This document shows, piece by piece, positions 49,521 through 63,000 of a DNA stretch of 64,000 nt (positions within the stretch are counted from its first letter, which is position 1; each line of letters begins with the position of its first letter). Position numbers and translations under genes: made by a program. The notes under the pieces are model-generated. The model had not been told where the DNA came from. It worked only from the letters and a program-made list of their open reading frames with translations, and ran no database searches. This DNA is from Elmis aenea (taxonomy: Eukaryota > Arthropoda > Insecta > Coleoptera > Elmidae): NCBI GenBank assembly GCA_947652605.1, contig OX393584.1, positions 31,607,467-31,671,466 on the forward strand. Direction: 5' to 3'.

Positions 49521-51365
49521 TTTTAATTAGACAAATTATTGTTTCCTATTCTGAGACCCATTCAGTGATGCTTAAGTGTTTTTAAAAAGTTCCATGGCAC
49601 GTTAGATAATCAACAAAAATCAAAATAGGCATTTATTAATCGTTAATAACTCGGTTAAACTAAATGGCACAAACATATTTTCGAGGAAAAGTTGTAGATT
49701 TTTTTACGCTCTGTAAAATGAAAACATTCATTTGCTTTAATATTGAACTTGATTGATCAATTCTAATTTTTCAAAATAATAATTAGTGGAATCATTGTTG
49801 TTTTGTGAAAATTAAGTACTTCATGCACTTAAATGTAAAGAATAACTAGATACTTTAAAACGAATAACATTTTATTTAAACGAACATTAAAATATATGTT
49901 TTTAAATTTGTAAAATTCAAAAGGGACTACTAATATTTTTTTTAAAGCGCCCAATAGAAAAATGTGGTATTAAAAATTGCAAAATATTTGCGTGTCTCAG
50001 GTAAGAAGTCAATTTAATGATTTCCGGGTAAATTAGAAATGCTTTTAAATCTTAATTCGGCCTAACTAATAATAATAATAATATACTGATAAACAATATA
50101 TAAGTTTTATTTGTTTTTATAAATCAAATCAAATCGTTGTTAGATTTTGTGTCAATGAAAAACATAATTGAATTAATCCTTTTTAATACAAGCTATAGCG
50201 AGTGCCAAATCTTGTTATAAAGCCTCAGGGTAATTAGTTTTAGAACGTCTCATTTTGACGATTTAGTAACAATTGAAATTTAATATGTCAAATTTTTTCA
50301 ACACGCTTCCGACAATAATATGCTTGATGGCATCTAGGAAATTATTATGACATGTTTGCATTTTTTTGGTACCGTTGATGCTAAATATGAAAATTATAAA
50401 ATCTACCCAAAGTATTACCGGTTTTTCAATTGAATACCTGTACAAATTAACATTATAAGAAAGAAGGAATGAAGATTAATTAAATACTGTGAATATTATA
50501 GTCTCCTGGTTTTCTCGATTTTTTTTTTTTTTAGTTTTTGAACCTTAAGAATGGAAGCAAAGTAATAATAACATAGTTAATAATAAATTCTATCCTATTC
50601 AATTGTAAGAAATACACACATAATTTTTGGTTGCTTGGAACATTTCGAGTATAAATATTGCAACCAGTACTGTGAGATCGTTCTTGAAGTTTTATCAAGT
50701 GAAGGTCAAATTTAGCTTGAAATACATGGTAGACTACGGCATACTTCACAGTTGGAGGACGTGGCTCTAGTGTAGTTACATATAGGCTTATTATTAAATA
50801 AAACTTTTTACAGTTTATCTAACATTAAAGTTTATTTAAATTTATGCTCTTTTATGTCAGTTTTGACCATTTTCCCTTATTTATCATTTTATTGTTGCTT
50901 GTAACATTAGGTACAATTTTATTATTTGCAGAACCTCTTAAAACTATATATCGAATAAATTTTATTGCGTATATATGTTTATAGTTTTTCATTCAAAATG
51001 TGTAGACTGTAGACCCGTTTGTTGTAATTATTTTTTATAGAGTTGTTTAGAGTTTTATGTCGTTAGTTTAGGCGATGAAAATATAATGGCAGGTCTGTGT
51101 TTATGTCATTTACAAAATGCAAAGTGATTAGGCATTGTTCTATTTATCATGGTTATTTACAATGGAAATTGTTGCAAACTTGGTTTTATTGTTGAATTTA
51201 AATAATCGAGATAGCGTATTTTAAATACTTATTCAGTTATTGGTCTATATTGTTTATTGGTTGATTTTTCCTATGGTAAATTAATCGTTCCAGTAGTTGT
51301 TTTTCGTCATTTGTTTTATTGCACCATTTATACAGTTAAATGGTACCTACATAATATGCTGTAGG

Positions 51366-51965
51366 CAGGGCCGTTCACAGAAAATTCGGGCCCCGGGAAA
51401 GCAATAGACGACGGGCCCCTTTTTCTCTTGAAATTGTATAAATTTAAGAGACGCATTTTGATATAGACAATCTAATTCTGTATTAAACATACGCAAAAAA
51501 AAATTAAAGCAAAAGTCTCTAGAGTTCTTCGGCTTTGGCTACATCTTTTCTTTTTCTCTTTTTTATCTTTTCTCATCTGAAATTCAGATATGGTGATAAT
51601 GTTCCATATTAATTTTCTGTAAATTAAATTTTATTCAATATTAGTTAATAATAATAATAATAATAATCTGTTATTAAAGAAAACAAAATAATATTCCATT
51701 GTACATAAATATTAATTATGATAATAAATAATGTTATTAGGGCCGTCGCGAGAGTATGTGCCGCCCTCAGTTAAACTTTTCAATTCCCCCCACTTTCCGG
51801 TGTTATCATTAAAATTTACTAACGAAGAAGAAATTTTCATATGGGCTCATAAATTTTGACGATATTTGTAAACAAAACATTGTGTATTAGCTCGAATCCG
51901 GGCCCCCTTTGCAACACTGGGCCCCGGGAATTAGTCCCGTTTCCCCCCCTCTGTGATAGGCCCTG
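51366..51965. mobile_element. hAT-type element, 600 bp, perfect 8-bp target duplication
   Basis: The ends are CAGGGCCGTTCACAGAAAAT on the left and CTCTGTGATAGGCCCTG on the right, each next to gggccccggg. GCTGTAGG flanks it at 51358-51365 and 51966-51973. It contains a (TAA)n stretch at 51646-51667 and a second internal gggccgtcgcgagag phrase at about 51740, possibly a nested fragment. No ORF. Confidence 0.88.
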
Positions 51966-52428
51966 GCTGTAGGTAGTGGGGTTACACGGTTACAGTGTAG
52001 TTTTACGAAATTAATTTTTGTAATAATGCAGTGCAATACTACGTTATTTCTCAATGTTTATTTCTAGCTGAAGCACTTGGTGTCACTCTTAATTTAATTT
52101 CAATTTACTGAGTTATGTTTAGAGCCGTTTTTATTCTATCTATCGTAAGTATAAAAACGCGAAATACAATACATAAACGTTAATTAATTATGTACATAAT
52201 TCCGAGGGGTTGACTGTAAATAACGCTAAACGTCAAAAATTTACTTGATAATTCCAACAAATGTTCAAACGTACTCAAAAATTGCAAGTGGTTAGAAAAG
52301 GTTCTTATCGCTTCACACTGGCATTAAATTTTGTGTAAATCGTTTGCAAATTAAGTTTGATAGGTAGGTATACTGTCAAAATAGTCGGAACAACCCCATT
52401 TTGATAGCCTGGTGTAATTTTTAGTGTA

Positions 52429-52749
52429 CGAGGTGCTACTCTAAAGTTTGGGGAATTTGCCCATAAAACAAAATTGCATACCCTAATGATTAATAGGGCT
52501 TAATTTCTAGTTTGTACAATTTCCTCCAACGTTGTACGCTCGAGCATGAATATAGCGATCCCAGCGTTTTTTTTTCCATGATTCCATGTATTCCTGGAAG
52601 TTTTCAAGTAAAATCGTGAAAAAAAAACGCTATGGTGCTGTTATAATGCTCAAAGGGACTACTTTAAAGCAGACGGTGATAAACAGGAGTTAAGGAATGC
52701 AATTGTGTTTTTTATGGGAAAATTCCCCGAATTTTTGGGTAGCACCTTG
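52429..52749. mobile_element. TA-flanked MITE, 321 bp
   Basis: Left end CGAGGTGCTACTCTAAAGTT, with ggggaatttgcccataaaac, is mirrored by gttttttatgggaaaattcc and AATTTTTGGGTAGCACCTTG. TA flanks both ends (52427-52428, 52750-52751). Arms of about 65 bp with some divergence. The target suggests a Tc1/mariner-related family. Confidence 0.82.
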
Positions 52750-53009
52750 TATGTGGTCTTGCAATATCTTTAATATTATTGTCCTATTTATTCTTGTATT
52801 CAAGTGACTTGATTCAATCGTAAATAACAGACGTTAATAGTACTTATGGTTTCCGCAGGCTTTGGCGATGTATTGTATTAAAAAAGAAAACATTATTTTT
52901 ATACAAAATAATGTTTTCATTATTGTTTCAGCCAATGTCAATTTCATAAAAGTTGCTAAGGTAGCTTGCACATAACATAGATGCTAGATAAAAAAAAAAT
53001 ATTTCATTT

Positions 53010-53059
53010 ACTTATCGCGTACCGGGACCGGTACGCGTACCACAGGTTGGGAACGCCTG
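53010..53059. repeat. Solo hAT-like end
   Basis: Read on the minus strand it starts CAGGCGTTCCCAACCTGTGG and continues with tacgcgtaccgg, similar to the subterminal part of the element at 42586. No second end was found. Confidence 0.5.
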
Positions 53060-53700
53060 ATAGGTTAACACGAGTACCCGTAAAGTTTATACCCAACAAG
53101 GTCTTGAGAATTTTTATCAAACGACGCTCGTCAGTTGCCCTTTTCACGTTACTTCTCCGATATCTCTGTTGATGGTTAATACCACAAATTTGCCGTTTGT
53201 TTTTGTGCCGTTGTTCAGTATTTCTACACTATTTTAAAACATGTAAATAAATAACAGCGATACCGCCTCCATCTCCGGCAACTTACATAATAGTACAATA
53301 TATTTATGTATATCGTAGTGGCACCTGCGAACTACTTGTCGTCGTAGTGTAGTACTGATATGCGAAGTACTGTGTACATGTATATTAGTAATAACAATAA
53401 TATTGATATTTTGATTCCTCTTATATAAATTACGATAACTCGAATGAATGGTAGTGGTTAAAATGTGTTCGTAAAGCGGATATTACCTGCTGAAATCACT
53501 CAAACCCTATTGCTTTTATTTACATGCAACATTATTTAAATGTGACAAAAGGAGTTTGAAACGTAATGAAATATATTAATTCAAATGAGTAAATTAATGT
53601 AGTAAACGATGGTCTCCTTTTAATATTTTTGTTTTTTTAAAACCATAATTACTGGCCGTATTGCTTCTTTATTTTAAAGCTGTGAAACGGTTTATACATA

Positions 53701-54518
53701 CAGGTTGTATGTTTCAACGTGAAGAACATGGGAGGTTGGTTAAATTAGCAGAGAAGTGCGTTTTTATATGCCTACTAAAAATCATGACAATTGTGCCCAG
53801 TTCCTGAAATAACGTGGAAACACTGAGTAACGTAATTTTCTTGTTTTCTTTAAACATTGCTATTATCAACTTTAGAAATCTAAAATTTTCTATTCCCAGG
53901 TTAGACAAAACACTTTGCGTTATCAAAATTAACCCAGCTTGCTCGGTTTTTGAGATCCGAAAGTCAACTTTTCTATTTATGTTGGGCGCCATATTAGATT
54001 TGTATTTTATTATTTGACGAATTTTTCATGAATTCAATAACTATGAACTTTTTACGGGGTGTTTCCATGTAAATCGCAAATATTTCGCTTATTAACGAAG
54101 TTACGAAAAATAATTTTAGTCAAATTTATCAAATAAATGTAACAGTTAAAATGGAAATGATGTATCTAAATTCGTTAATCAATTAATAGCATTAAAATCT
54201 AATATGGCGCCCATAAGAAATGAAAAAGTTGACTATCGAATCTCATAAACTAAGTAAATTTTGATAACACCATGCCTTTGTCTAACTTAAGATTACCTAA
54301 TTTCAGAGATCAGATGTTAATAATACGAAATATATGGTTAAAATTTTAATTAGAAGTTTTTCTGTTTTTGTTAAGGACATTTCAGGAACTGGACACCATT
54401 TGTACAATATCAGTTGAGATTATTACATACAAACACTTCCTTGCTATTCTAACCAATCTACTAACTCTTAACGGCTTCCAAGATCCCCATGTTCTTCACG
54501 TTGTAATATACACCCCTG
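53701..54518. mobile_element. Second fold-back element with TA target, 818 bp
   Basis: Ends CAGGTTGTATGTTTCAACGT and, inverted, CAGGGGTGTATATTACAACG share the following gaagaacatggg. TA flanks lie at 53699-53700 and 54519-54520. The arms are about 300 bp: gggcgccatattagattt near 53982 pairs with aaatctaatatggcgccc near 54196, and ccagttcctgaaat near 53799 pairs with atttcaggaactgg near 54379. The short ORFs on both strands here are by-products of the inverted arms. Confidence 0.82.
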
Positions 54519-56107
54519 TATAGTACCTAGGTACCTGAATGAATGTTTTTTATATTTTGTACTTCTAATTTATTATGGGAAGTAAAAAATATTGATCGGA
54601 GCGACTGTAAATATGAACGTTTTTATTTTAGCATGGACTTGTCTGTATACGAGTACCTACAATCAAATTTGGTTTTGTAGGTTGTAGCATTCACATGCGA
54701 TTATACTTTTACGGAGTTAAATACATCTACGTAATGTGGACGTTGTGAATAAACTTTGCCGTTTTGTTTTATTGTGTTGCCGAAACTGTTTTGGAATTGT
54801 ATCAAAAGTAAGTTCATAGATGTGGACATTATCTTTAAATGTTCGCAGCATACGTGCTATTATCTGAGATAAAGAATTTTAATGTTGTGCAAATATGTAT
54901 GATAAAATAAAATTATGAAATATTTATGTAACCATGACCATCGAATTAGAACGTATGGTGTATCTTACCACCACCAATTTGTTTAATTCGGAGATCATGA
55001 ATAATTACCCTAGCCTAGCGTTTCGAAGAAAATAATTAATGTAAATAAAAAGCCTGCTTCAGTGCCCTATTTGTTGCAGACTTTTTGAATGACATTGTAT
55101 ATACGTATAGGTAACAGTAATTAAATTAATTGTGTATAATATAAATACTTAGTTATGGGTTGCATATCATTTGTAACTGTCAAAACATTATTTTGGTAGA
55201 AAAGCTAATATTATTTGGACATGGTAAATAAAACTCGTTGCCATTTGAATTAGACTGCATTTTTTTACTTTTGCTACATTATACGTATTATGGTATTATT
55301 TTTTAAAAATATTATCTTGGACTGTTATATGCATAAATAACGATTAACCACAAATTAACCGTAGCATATGTGTATAACGTACCGTATAAATATAGGCGGC
55401 AAAAAGCGCGTGCAGATCCCGTGATAGTGTCGTGATGCGATTCACTTCGGTATCTACATAACCAAAATAGTGTTGTAAAAAAGTTATCATTATTAATTAA
55501 AAGTTTTAATAAACAAAACACGAGTTACTGCATAAATATCTCGTTTACTCTCTATAAATAAATCAGCACAATGTGATGGGTTGCCATTGCGCTAAAAGTT
55601 TCATATTAAATAGGGCAAAATTTTGCTAGTTAGGGAAGCTTTATTCTGATGCTCATATTTTGCTGTATTGCTAGACGATGCTTATTATGATGCTCATGTT
55701 TTGCCATATTGGACGAACATCGTTATTTTTAACGAAGCACTTCATTATTCAAATGTGGGAAGTGTTACAATGAAATAGAATATTGCGTTATTGAGTCTTT
55801 ATAATTGTGTGTATTGATAACAAAATTTTATTTTATAAAATACATACACATACAGTTAGTTTTATTTGATAGATGCCGAATTTGTGCACAGCCAAACCAG
55901 GGAGGAACTGTAAAAGAAATTTAACTTTTAATTATATTTTCGAATTTTCCACAGAGGAAGGCATTGAAGTTTTTCCTAGGTTTGCAATCATAATTAACTT
56001 CTGCATTTTTTGCGATGGATGCATCGTTTACAATAAGTTATATTTCAATGAAATCGATCTTAATTTGCAATCTTTAAACGAAGTTTGCAACATTTCTAGG
56101 AAACACC

Positions 56108-56250
56108 GGCTGATTCAGTTTGACTGTCGCACCCCTATAACTTTTTAATTTTAATAGGAAATTCCTATAAGCCTTATATTTTTGTAAATCGCAAGAAAAC
56201 CTCTATAAAAGGTTTTTTCTATATGAAATATATCAGACTAATCAGACGAT
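56108..56250. repeat. Solo end of the GGTGATTCA element family
   Basis: ggctgattcagtttgactgtcgcacccctataactt is followed by tcgcaagaaaacctct and tatatcagactaatcagac. It is clearly related to both ends of the complete element at 57015 and to the end at 13.2 kb. No partner end was found. Confidence 0.6.
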
Positions 56251-57014
56251 GTTCAACTTTTTTTGTATTTATTCTGATGGAGAATTTAATTCTAAATCCG
56301 ATCATGCAATAAAAAACTTAAGTTTTTCGATTGTGACCGTCACAGACATTATCGCTCACACTGTATACGTACAGTATTGAAATTAAAGTACCTAAGCCGA
56401 GGATTGACATCTAGATTGGGTATGCGTTGTGATTTAATACATCTTAACCTTTGTGAAAAGTTTAAATTAATTTTCATTGCCATTTTTTGTTACTTTTTGC
56501 ACGCTTAACAATATTCTATGAATTAATTTGCCTTAAGTTAAATATGTATTTTACAAATGAATTTACTTTTTGTGAGTGGTCTGTCGTTTTGAAAAGTCGT
56601 TAATTCAGATTGCATTTGGTGAAAAAAAAATTGTATGGGATTGGCACAGCAATTATATATTGCAGAGCTGAAATACTGTATACCGTATTTTAAACAATCT
56701 CTTCGGTTGTTAACATTTTGATTGTTTCATTCGGAAATTGATTACTCTTGACAACTTTATTTAACTCGAGTTAAACAGGTGTTAAGTATTATTGAATTAT
56801 TGTTGTGTTCGATTTTCATGAATGTGGTTAAAACTGCAAGAATGACGATATTTTTTTGTAATATTTGCAGTTATTGTTACTTGTAAATTGTTTTGTCAAG
56901 TCATATCCTCGTTATTCAGCAAAATCTTCTGGAAATGCTTAGATATATACAATATAATTTACAGCGTATGTACGTACGTACCTACTCGTAGGTATATGGT
57001 ATATACAAAGTATA

Positions 57015-57347
57015 GCGGGTGATTCAGTTTGTGTGTCGCACCCCTTTAACTTCGTGTTGTCAAATACGAAGATTGCTAAAATTTGTGAAAAATAATAAAT
57101 CATTTTGAAACTGATTTATTTTAAAAATGTTCATTTTTTAAATTAATGATCAAATTTTGAGTTATAAGTCTATAATAGCAGGACAAATAAAAAAAGTGGC
57201 CATTGTCGGTCTGATATACTTCATCGTAAAAATTTAATTTTTACATCATATTATAGAGAATTTCCTGCGATTTTCATAAATAACATGTTTATAAAGGTTT
57301 CCTCTTAAAACAACAAAGTTATAGGGATGCAACATTGAATGACCCGT
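57015..57347. mobile_element. TA-flanked element of the GGTGATTCA family, 333 bp
   Basis: Left end GCGGGTGATTCAGTTTG with tgtcgcacccctttaactt; right end, inverted, ACGGGTCATTCAATGTTG with catccctataactt. TA flanks at 57013-57014 and 57348-57349. It is a diverged non-autonomous element with no coding sequence. Confidence 0.72.
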
Positions 57348-58119
57348 TATGTTAAACATAATTTACAAACTAACTAGATTGTGGTTAATTAATAATTACT
57401 GATTGATGACATGCTTTTAAGTTTTTTTTTTTTTAATAAACTGTCTCAGATGTGATATTTTACTAATATTTCGTTGTTAACTATCATAGTATGGTTTATC
57501 CTATTTTAGAATTTTTATCGATAGTGACAAACGGGCCGAGCTTTACGTAATGTAATAGTTATAACGTACAGTCTTATCATCAAAAGTAACGTTTATCAAA
57601 AATGGCGTAGTTAGAGAGCAGTAGGTTAAAAAGCAACGTCATTAATACGAGACTTATGATCGCATTTACTTTTTTTTATGTGAAAATGATAAATTGCGGG
57701 CTAGAATGATTAATAAAAACCTCTGACATAGCAAGATGCGATGCACATTAAAGAAAAATAAAAGTTGATGTGTTTATTAAAATCTTTTTTTATCGGGTCA
57801 CCTTAGTTTTGCTTACAAGTATTTTCAAAGCCGTAACCTTATTCCGTGATATAATTGCGTAATATTATCCAAAAATAAATACGAATTCATGTTACGCTAT
57901 ACCGAATTTGATTTTATATAATTTAGGATAATTAATAGTATTTAATAGACATTTTTAGTACCAGACCTGTTTCTTTTTTTGTGTGTGTAGCACGTGTTTA
58001 GTTTTTATTCGGAGAATTCTGAAGGAATTATTACAGATATATCGTAATGATATGAATTTAAAACTAATAACCCAAAAAAACCTAAGAGAGTATTTTGTCT
58101 TTTTATTAATCGTTTAATC

Positions 58120-58792
58120 CAGTGCTTCTCAACCTTTTTGTATTTGCGTTCCCTTTTTTTTTTTTTTTTTTTTTTTCTAAAATTGAGTGCTTAAGGACGC
58201 TTCGACTGCTATGGCCATTAGCGTCCGGGAGGAGGGGGCGGGGAACAAGGAAAGGTTGGGTAAGGTAAGGGTAGGTGGAAGTACTGTCACAGCATTTGCC
58301 TATAGTAGGTAGAGGAAACCACCTGAAACCTCTACGATGACAGACGGCCGTGGGATTCGAACCCACGACCTCCCGATTAACTCGGAAGGTTGCGTACCAA
58401 CCAGCCACGGAGCTCGGTCGTTCCCCTTTTCTGTGTCATATTTTATTGTGCCTCCCTTCTCCATATCAATTTTTGATGCGCTCCCCTTCATTTTTTTTGT
58501 GTCCTATACTTGTTTCTATTTCTTAACCGTCCTTTGACTGAATGTTTTATTTTTAAAATCTGCATTTTTGTAATTTCTTTTTTTTTGCTGATAAAAATTT
58601 AAAAGTACATTGAAATCAAGACCACTCAAAGAACCCATCTTGTTTGTTTCATTATCAAAATGTAATTTATGTTATCGTTGTTTTATTATTTTACTAAATA
58701 GTTTTGCCTTCTATTTTCAATTTACTCCGCGCCTCCTCTTTAGATGTTACCCCCTCTCCTAGGGGGTGCCCCTTACAGGTTAATAATCAGTG
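58120..58792. mobile_element. hAT element carrying a nested SINE
   Basis: Left end CAGTGCTTCTCAACC and right end GGTTAATAATCAGTG are diverged inverted repeats. The flanks are a perfect GTTTAATC at 58112-58119 and 58793-58800. The interior is rich in gcgctcccc-type subterminal motifs. About 265 bp of it is the SINE, so the original element was about 400 bp. Confidence 0.85.
58154..58418 (-). mobile_element. tRNA-derived SINE
   Basis: On the minus strand a tRNA-like head carries an A-box-like TGGCTGGTTGG and a perfect B box GGTTCGAATCC (58353-58363), with paired cgtggg/cccacg stem arms around it. A unique body of about 170 bp follows, then a 23-base A tail (T run at 58154-58176). Flanks CGTTCCC at 58147 and CGTTCCCC at 58419, each followed by Ts, form the target duplication. 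It would be transcribed by RNA polymerase III if active. ORFs predicted across it are not protein genes. Confidence 0.9.
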
Positions 58793-59166
58793 GTTTAATC
58801 GACGCATCTCAGTTTAAGAAACACTTGTATAGGTAGATATTAAATGTAAATTAAGAGTTCTATATCAATGATGCGATGGGAGTTTCAATGTACCTACCCC
58901 TTCAGGTTGATGGGCAAGGTTGCTAAGATGCCGAGTTTTCTCGTGACGGACTCGTAATAATGTTTAATGTTGATGGAACTGTGTAGACCGCAAAGGTGAT
59001 TGTGTCAAGAGATACATTTAAAGATGGAGGAATAAAATTCGACAAAGTAGCCTGAGAAGTAGTACCTTTCAGTACGCTCGCTCACGTGTGCACTGTAAAA
59101 TATATGGAAATGGGTTGAAGTTGAGTTTAATAAATCGCAATGTTTTATACTACTCATGCATTTGTG

Positions 59167-59167
59167 G

Positions 59168-59215
<48 letters not shown>

Positions 59216-59223
59216 TGTGTGTG
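59167..59223. repeat. (GTGC)n microsatellite grading into (GT)n
   Basis: About 12 uninterrupted GTGC units are followed by a short gtgtgtgtg run. The minus-strand reading gives an artificial Ala-Arg-Thr-His repeat ORF, which is not a gene. Confidence 0.95.
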
Positions 59224-60014
59224 TTTGTAAGAGGAAGAGACGTCCAATTTAATTTGCCAAGTGGTTTGCATTTTTTTTTTCGTTTCTAAAATGCTCAGTT
59301 TTTAATCAACCGACTAAAATTATTTAAGTTCGTTATGAAATTAGCCTCAACCGTCCCTTCATGACAAATAAATAAATTTGAATAGATCGAGTGTTATTAC
59401 AAGTTTTATTTATTTTCTGTCTACACGATTTTGATATGCATTTTTTGTGTCGTGTGCTGGAGTAGTGTTTACTAAATAATTAGACAGTATTTGTCACGTA
59501 TACAAAGTTATCGGCATGATTTAATATAAACGATAATCGAAATGTATTTAAATTCGAATTATTGACAAAGTGTTATGTTTATCAAATTTCTCAATTATAT
59601 TGCTTTATATGAATAAACGTTCAAGGTTAACCTAATAATAGTGAAACATTATGCAACTATGCGCATTGGTAAAACTATATGCAAGTTTTGTGCAGCAACC
59701 ATCTTCATCTAAATATAAGTCTTTGATAATTTTGTTTAGTTTTTCTCATAAGACAATTGTTCTAGTTTTATAATTAATTGATAAAATTTGCTACTCGTCA
59801 GTTAATCGATTGAATTTTAGAAAATTTGGTATTTAGCGACATTTTTCGAGACAGATTTTAGTAACATTATCGAATTTGTTTGTTACACCCAACAAAAGTT
59901 TTAGTAGTTTCATCGGTAGGTAAAACGCAGTTGAGACCAGTTTCATCACTTTATTGCTGTGGGATTTAAATCCCAAACATTCTGATGGGGTGAATTTCAA
60001 TGTAACTTCATGTA

Positions 60015-60036
60015 ATATATATATATATATATATAT
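60015..60036. repeat. (AT)n microsatellite
   Basis: Eleven alternating AT units with no interruption. Confidence 0.9.
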
Positions 60037-63000
60037 TTTGTTAAAGATATTTGGGTTTGTTTGTCTATTTTTTTGCTTAAGTTATATAAAGAGTTCTGTT
60101 TTTTTTTAATAGCAGTATTTTATCATGATAGTGCGTTAGTGCAGTAATTATTAATGTTCTAAAAGTTCTAAGACCTGTCCCAATACACTCTAATTTAATA
60201 AATATGCCACTACAATAAAAGAGTATTATAGTAGCGTATGTTTGGTATAAAATTTGTATTCGGAGTCATGGACTTCTCAAGAGCTTTATAACATTTTATT
60301 TGTATTTAGTCGATAACAATTAAGATACTTTGCATTTTTATACATAAACTGACCTGTATTTTTAAGGAAGATGTACCCCATACGAAACAAACAATCCGGA
60401 ACAGTAGAAAATTGTTCGTGTAAGAATTTGTAACTGAAAATTTCAATTTTTCTCTTTTTAATTACAGTATAAATAGTTGTGGCGAATTGAAGGAAGAAAT
60501 AGTTAAATAATGCGTTTATTGGTTAATGTAAAGTGTTTGTGTTATAATAAATAACCAGCCAACGAACGGAACCGTAAACTTGTTGTAGAACAGTGTAAGC
60601 GTCGGTGTTACGCTATAAATATCAGAAAACCTACATTGAAAGCATTTTGTACTTAAACAGAAGATCTTAAATCTGGACTCTGGACACATGAAGTTTCTCG
60701 ATATTCCGGAAGTGGCTTCGTAGTGATAGGAAAACCAAACTTCTCTTGCTATTCAATTATTTTGCTCGTAGCTTTTTTAGTGATGGACGAAAATGTAAAT
60801 GTAAATAGGGCTTAAGGAGCGTAACCACTTTGGTTGTATGTGTTAATAGTAAGCAACAATGTTGTTTTGTCCAGGTTAATGGAATGGATGTAAGGGTTCT
60901 AGCATAGTTACCGAAATGTACCTACGCTTTCGTAACGTACAGTTTTTATCTTCGGAAGTGATTAAGTCGTGGTGTTAGTTTTGTAACATTTGTATTACAC
61001 AGAAACATTCTAGTTTTTTTGCGAACATTAGGATTTCGCGACTTTTTAACGAACATGTTTAAAAGAAGATCACATTGTTTGCCTATTACATATTCTGTGT
61101 TTTGTTTTATTGTTTAGCGAGTCATTTAGAGTCTTTAAACTAGAAAATTCAAGAACTTGGGACACTTTTCCTGATAATGTGTTTTTTGAATGCATTTATT
61201 TTTTAAATGTTACCACAGTTTGTTGTTTTTTTTTTAAATTAGCTACATTATCTCCAAAACGAATATGCAAATCTTGTGTTACAAATCATTTGCCGTAAGT
61301 ATATTCAATTATTTTGTCAAAATGTGAAGAACTTTTTAAACCTCTGTATCTGTATTCTGTACCGATGCAGATTTTTATTTGCCTCGCTTAGATTAAACGA
61401 CAGTGTTATCAGAAGTTTATTTCGTTTAGTGGCGACCATAATTAAAGTTTTCATTACCTCTAGTCGTCGTATTGAATTTTTACATGGGAAGATAATGCTC
61501 GAAATTCTTATGACAGTGGTGTTTCAAATCCTTAGTAAAATATTAATAATAAGGGCAAAATTACTAAATCACCTTTCATAAAAAAAAAAAAACACACTTT
61601 TAAACATAACGAAACATCTAAATTTCACACGATTTGTGTTTTTTTTTCCAATAATTTGTGTCATTAATGATTTTTAATAACCTGGCAAGCAATGATTTCA
61701 TTAAAAAGATTATTCTTTTTGTGGTAGTTTTTAATATTTTTTCCATATTGTGTGTCCGATATTTGGAACTCACCATTGGCAACTCCTAAATCGTAATTGA
61801 TAGATACAAGGTCATAACAAATCAGCAGATTTTTTCTGTTTTTCCGAAATAATTACCAAATTAAGGTATTTCTAAGAATTTTACCGTAGTACTGAAAACC
61901 CGAAAAATGTATTCCTTAAGCTTATGATAAAAACTGAAAAATCGTCAATTGTCCTGTTATCTGACTTCTAGGGATAAAAAATTATGTAGGAGCAATTGTT
62001 TGTTACATTTTTATGTATATTTCGCATTGCAGTCGGATAAAACGTTGTCTTGTACAGGCATTTACAGTTTTTACATTTTAGCTTGCACTATTAACAAACA
62101 TATGTATATTTTATCTTAAAAAATACTAATGAAATGAATTATGCGTAATTAATTAAGTTGTCTTTTTTTAGTAACCAAATGCCAATTTTTCGCCATTATT
62201 TATAGATATTGTAAAATACTTTTCAGTTATGCTTGAATATTTTTTAAATATGTTTTTAGTATGGAATAAATACATACTTGATATCGTGCTTAAAATATTT
62301 GTTGTAAAATCTGTTTTATGGTAAGGTCTGGAATATAATACATATTTAATATCGAACAAATGTCATGTGTTCCCAAAATTAAAGCGTGTAAGTTTTTGAC
62401 TTGTTTTGTATAAATTATTGCCGTTTGAGCGTTCAGATTTATAAATTTAAAGTTGTGATATACACATATACATTTTAGAACGTAACCTACAAATTTCTTC
62501 CGTTTAAGAAAATATGTAATTGGGTTCGTTTATCGCAAAGTTATATTTATCGCAAGGATTTATCTTAAACAGGTTAATTGTGGAGGAATTATGGGTGTAG
62601 CGTTAACATTTTTAAACGTTCTTGTCAATCTCTGTAAAACTCCTCGAGCTTTGGCGAAAAAGCGTGCTTTAATTAATACTATCCAGACCATTCGTGGTCT
62701 TGATAAACGTTTCGGAGTTTATGGGGGTTTGTCAAGTAACTTACATACGTATGTATGTAAGTAGTATGTAGGGTCAACTGAATCCAGTACTGGTCATTCG
62801 GTCTAGTGCTAGTGTGACCTATTTAATGTAAGTTCACTTCGAGGCACCGAAGGTTACGCCTTTCAGGGCCTCTCGCCTCGGCGCAGCAAACTACCATCCC
62901 ATCGTGTTTTAAGAGTCGACTTTTCAACTCAACATTGACACTTTTTTGTGAACCTTCGATATATCATTCGGGCCATTTGTATGCGGCAAAAAGTAATTTA

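Noticed and set aside
53714..54017. ORFs on both strands
   Set aside because: They mirror each other inside the inverted arms of the fold-back element; no homology seen.
58345..58418. Functional tRNA gene
   Set aside because: A and B boxes are present, but the A box is imperfect, a cloverleaf is not clean, and the head is fused to a SINE body with an A tail and target duplication.
59005..59271. Ala-Arg-Thr-His repeat protein
   Set aside because: Translation of the (GTGC)n microsatellite; no other support.
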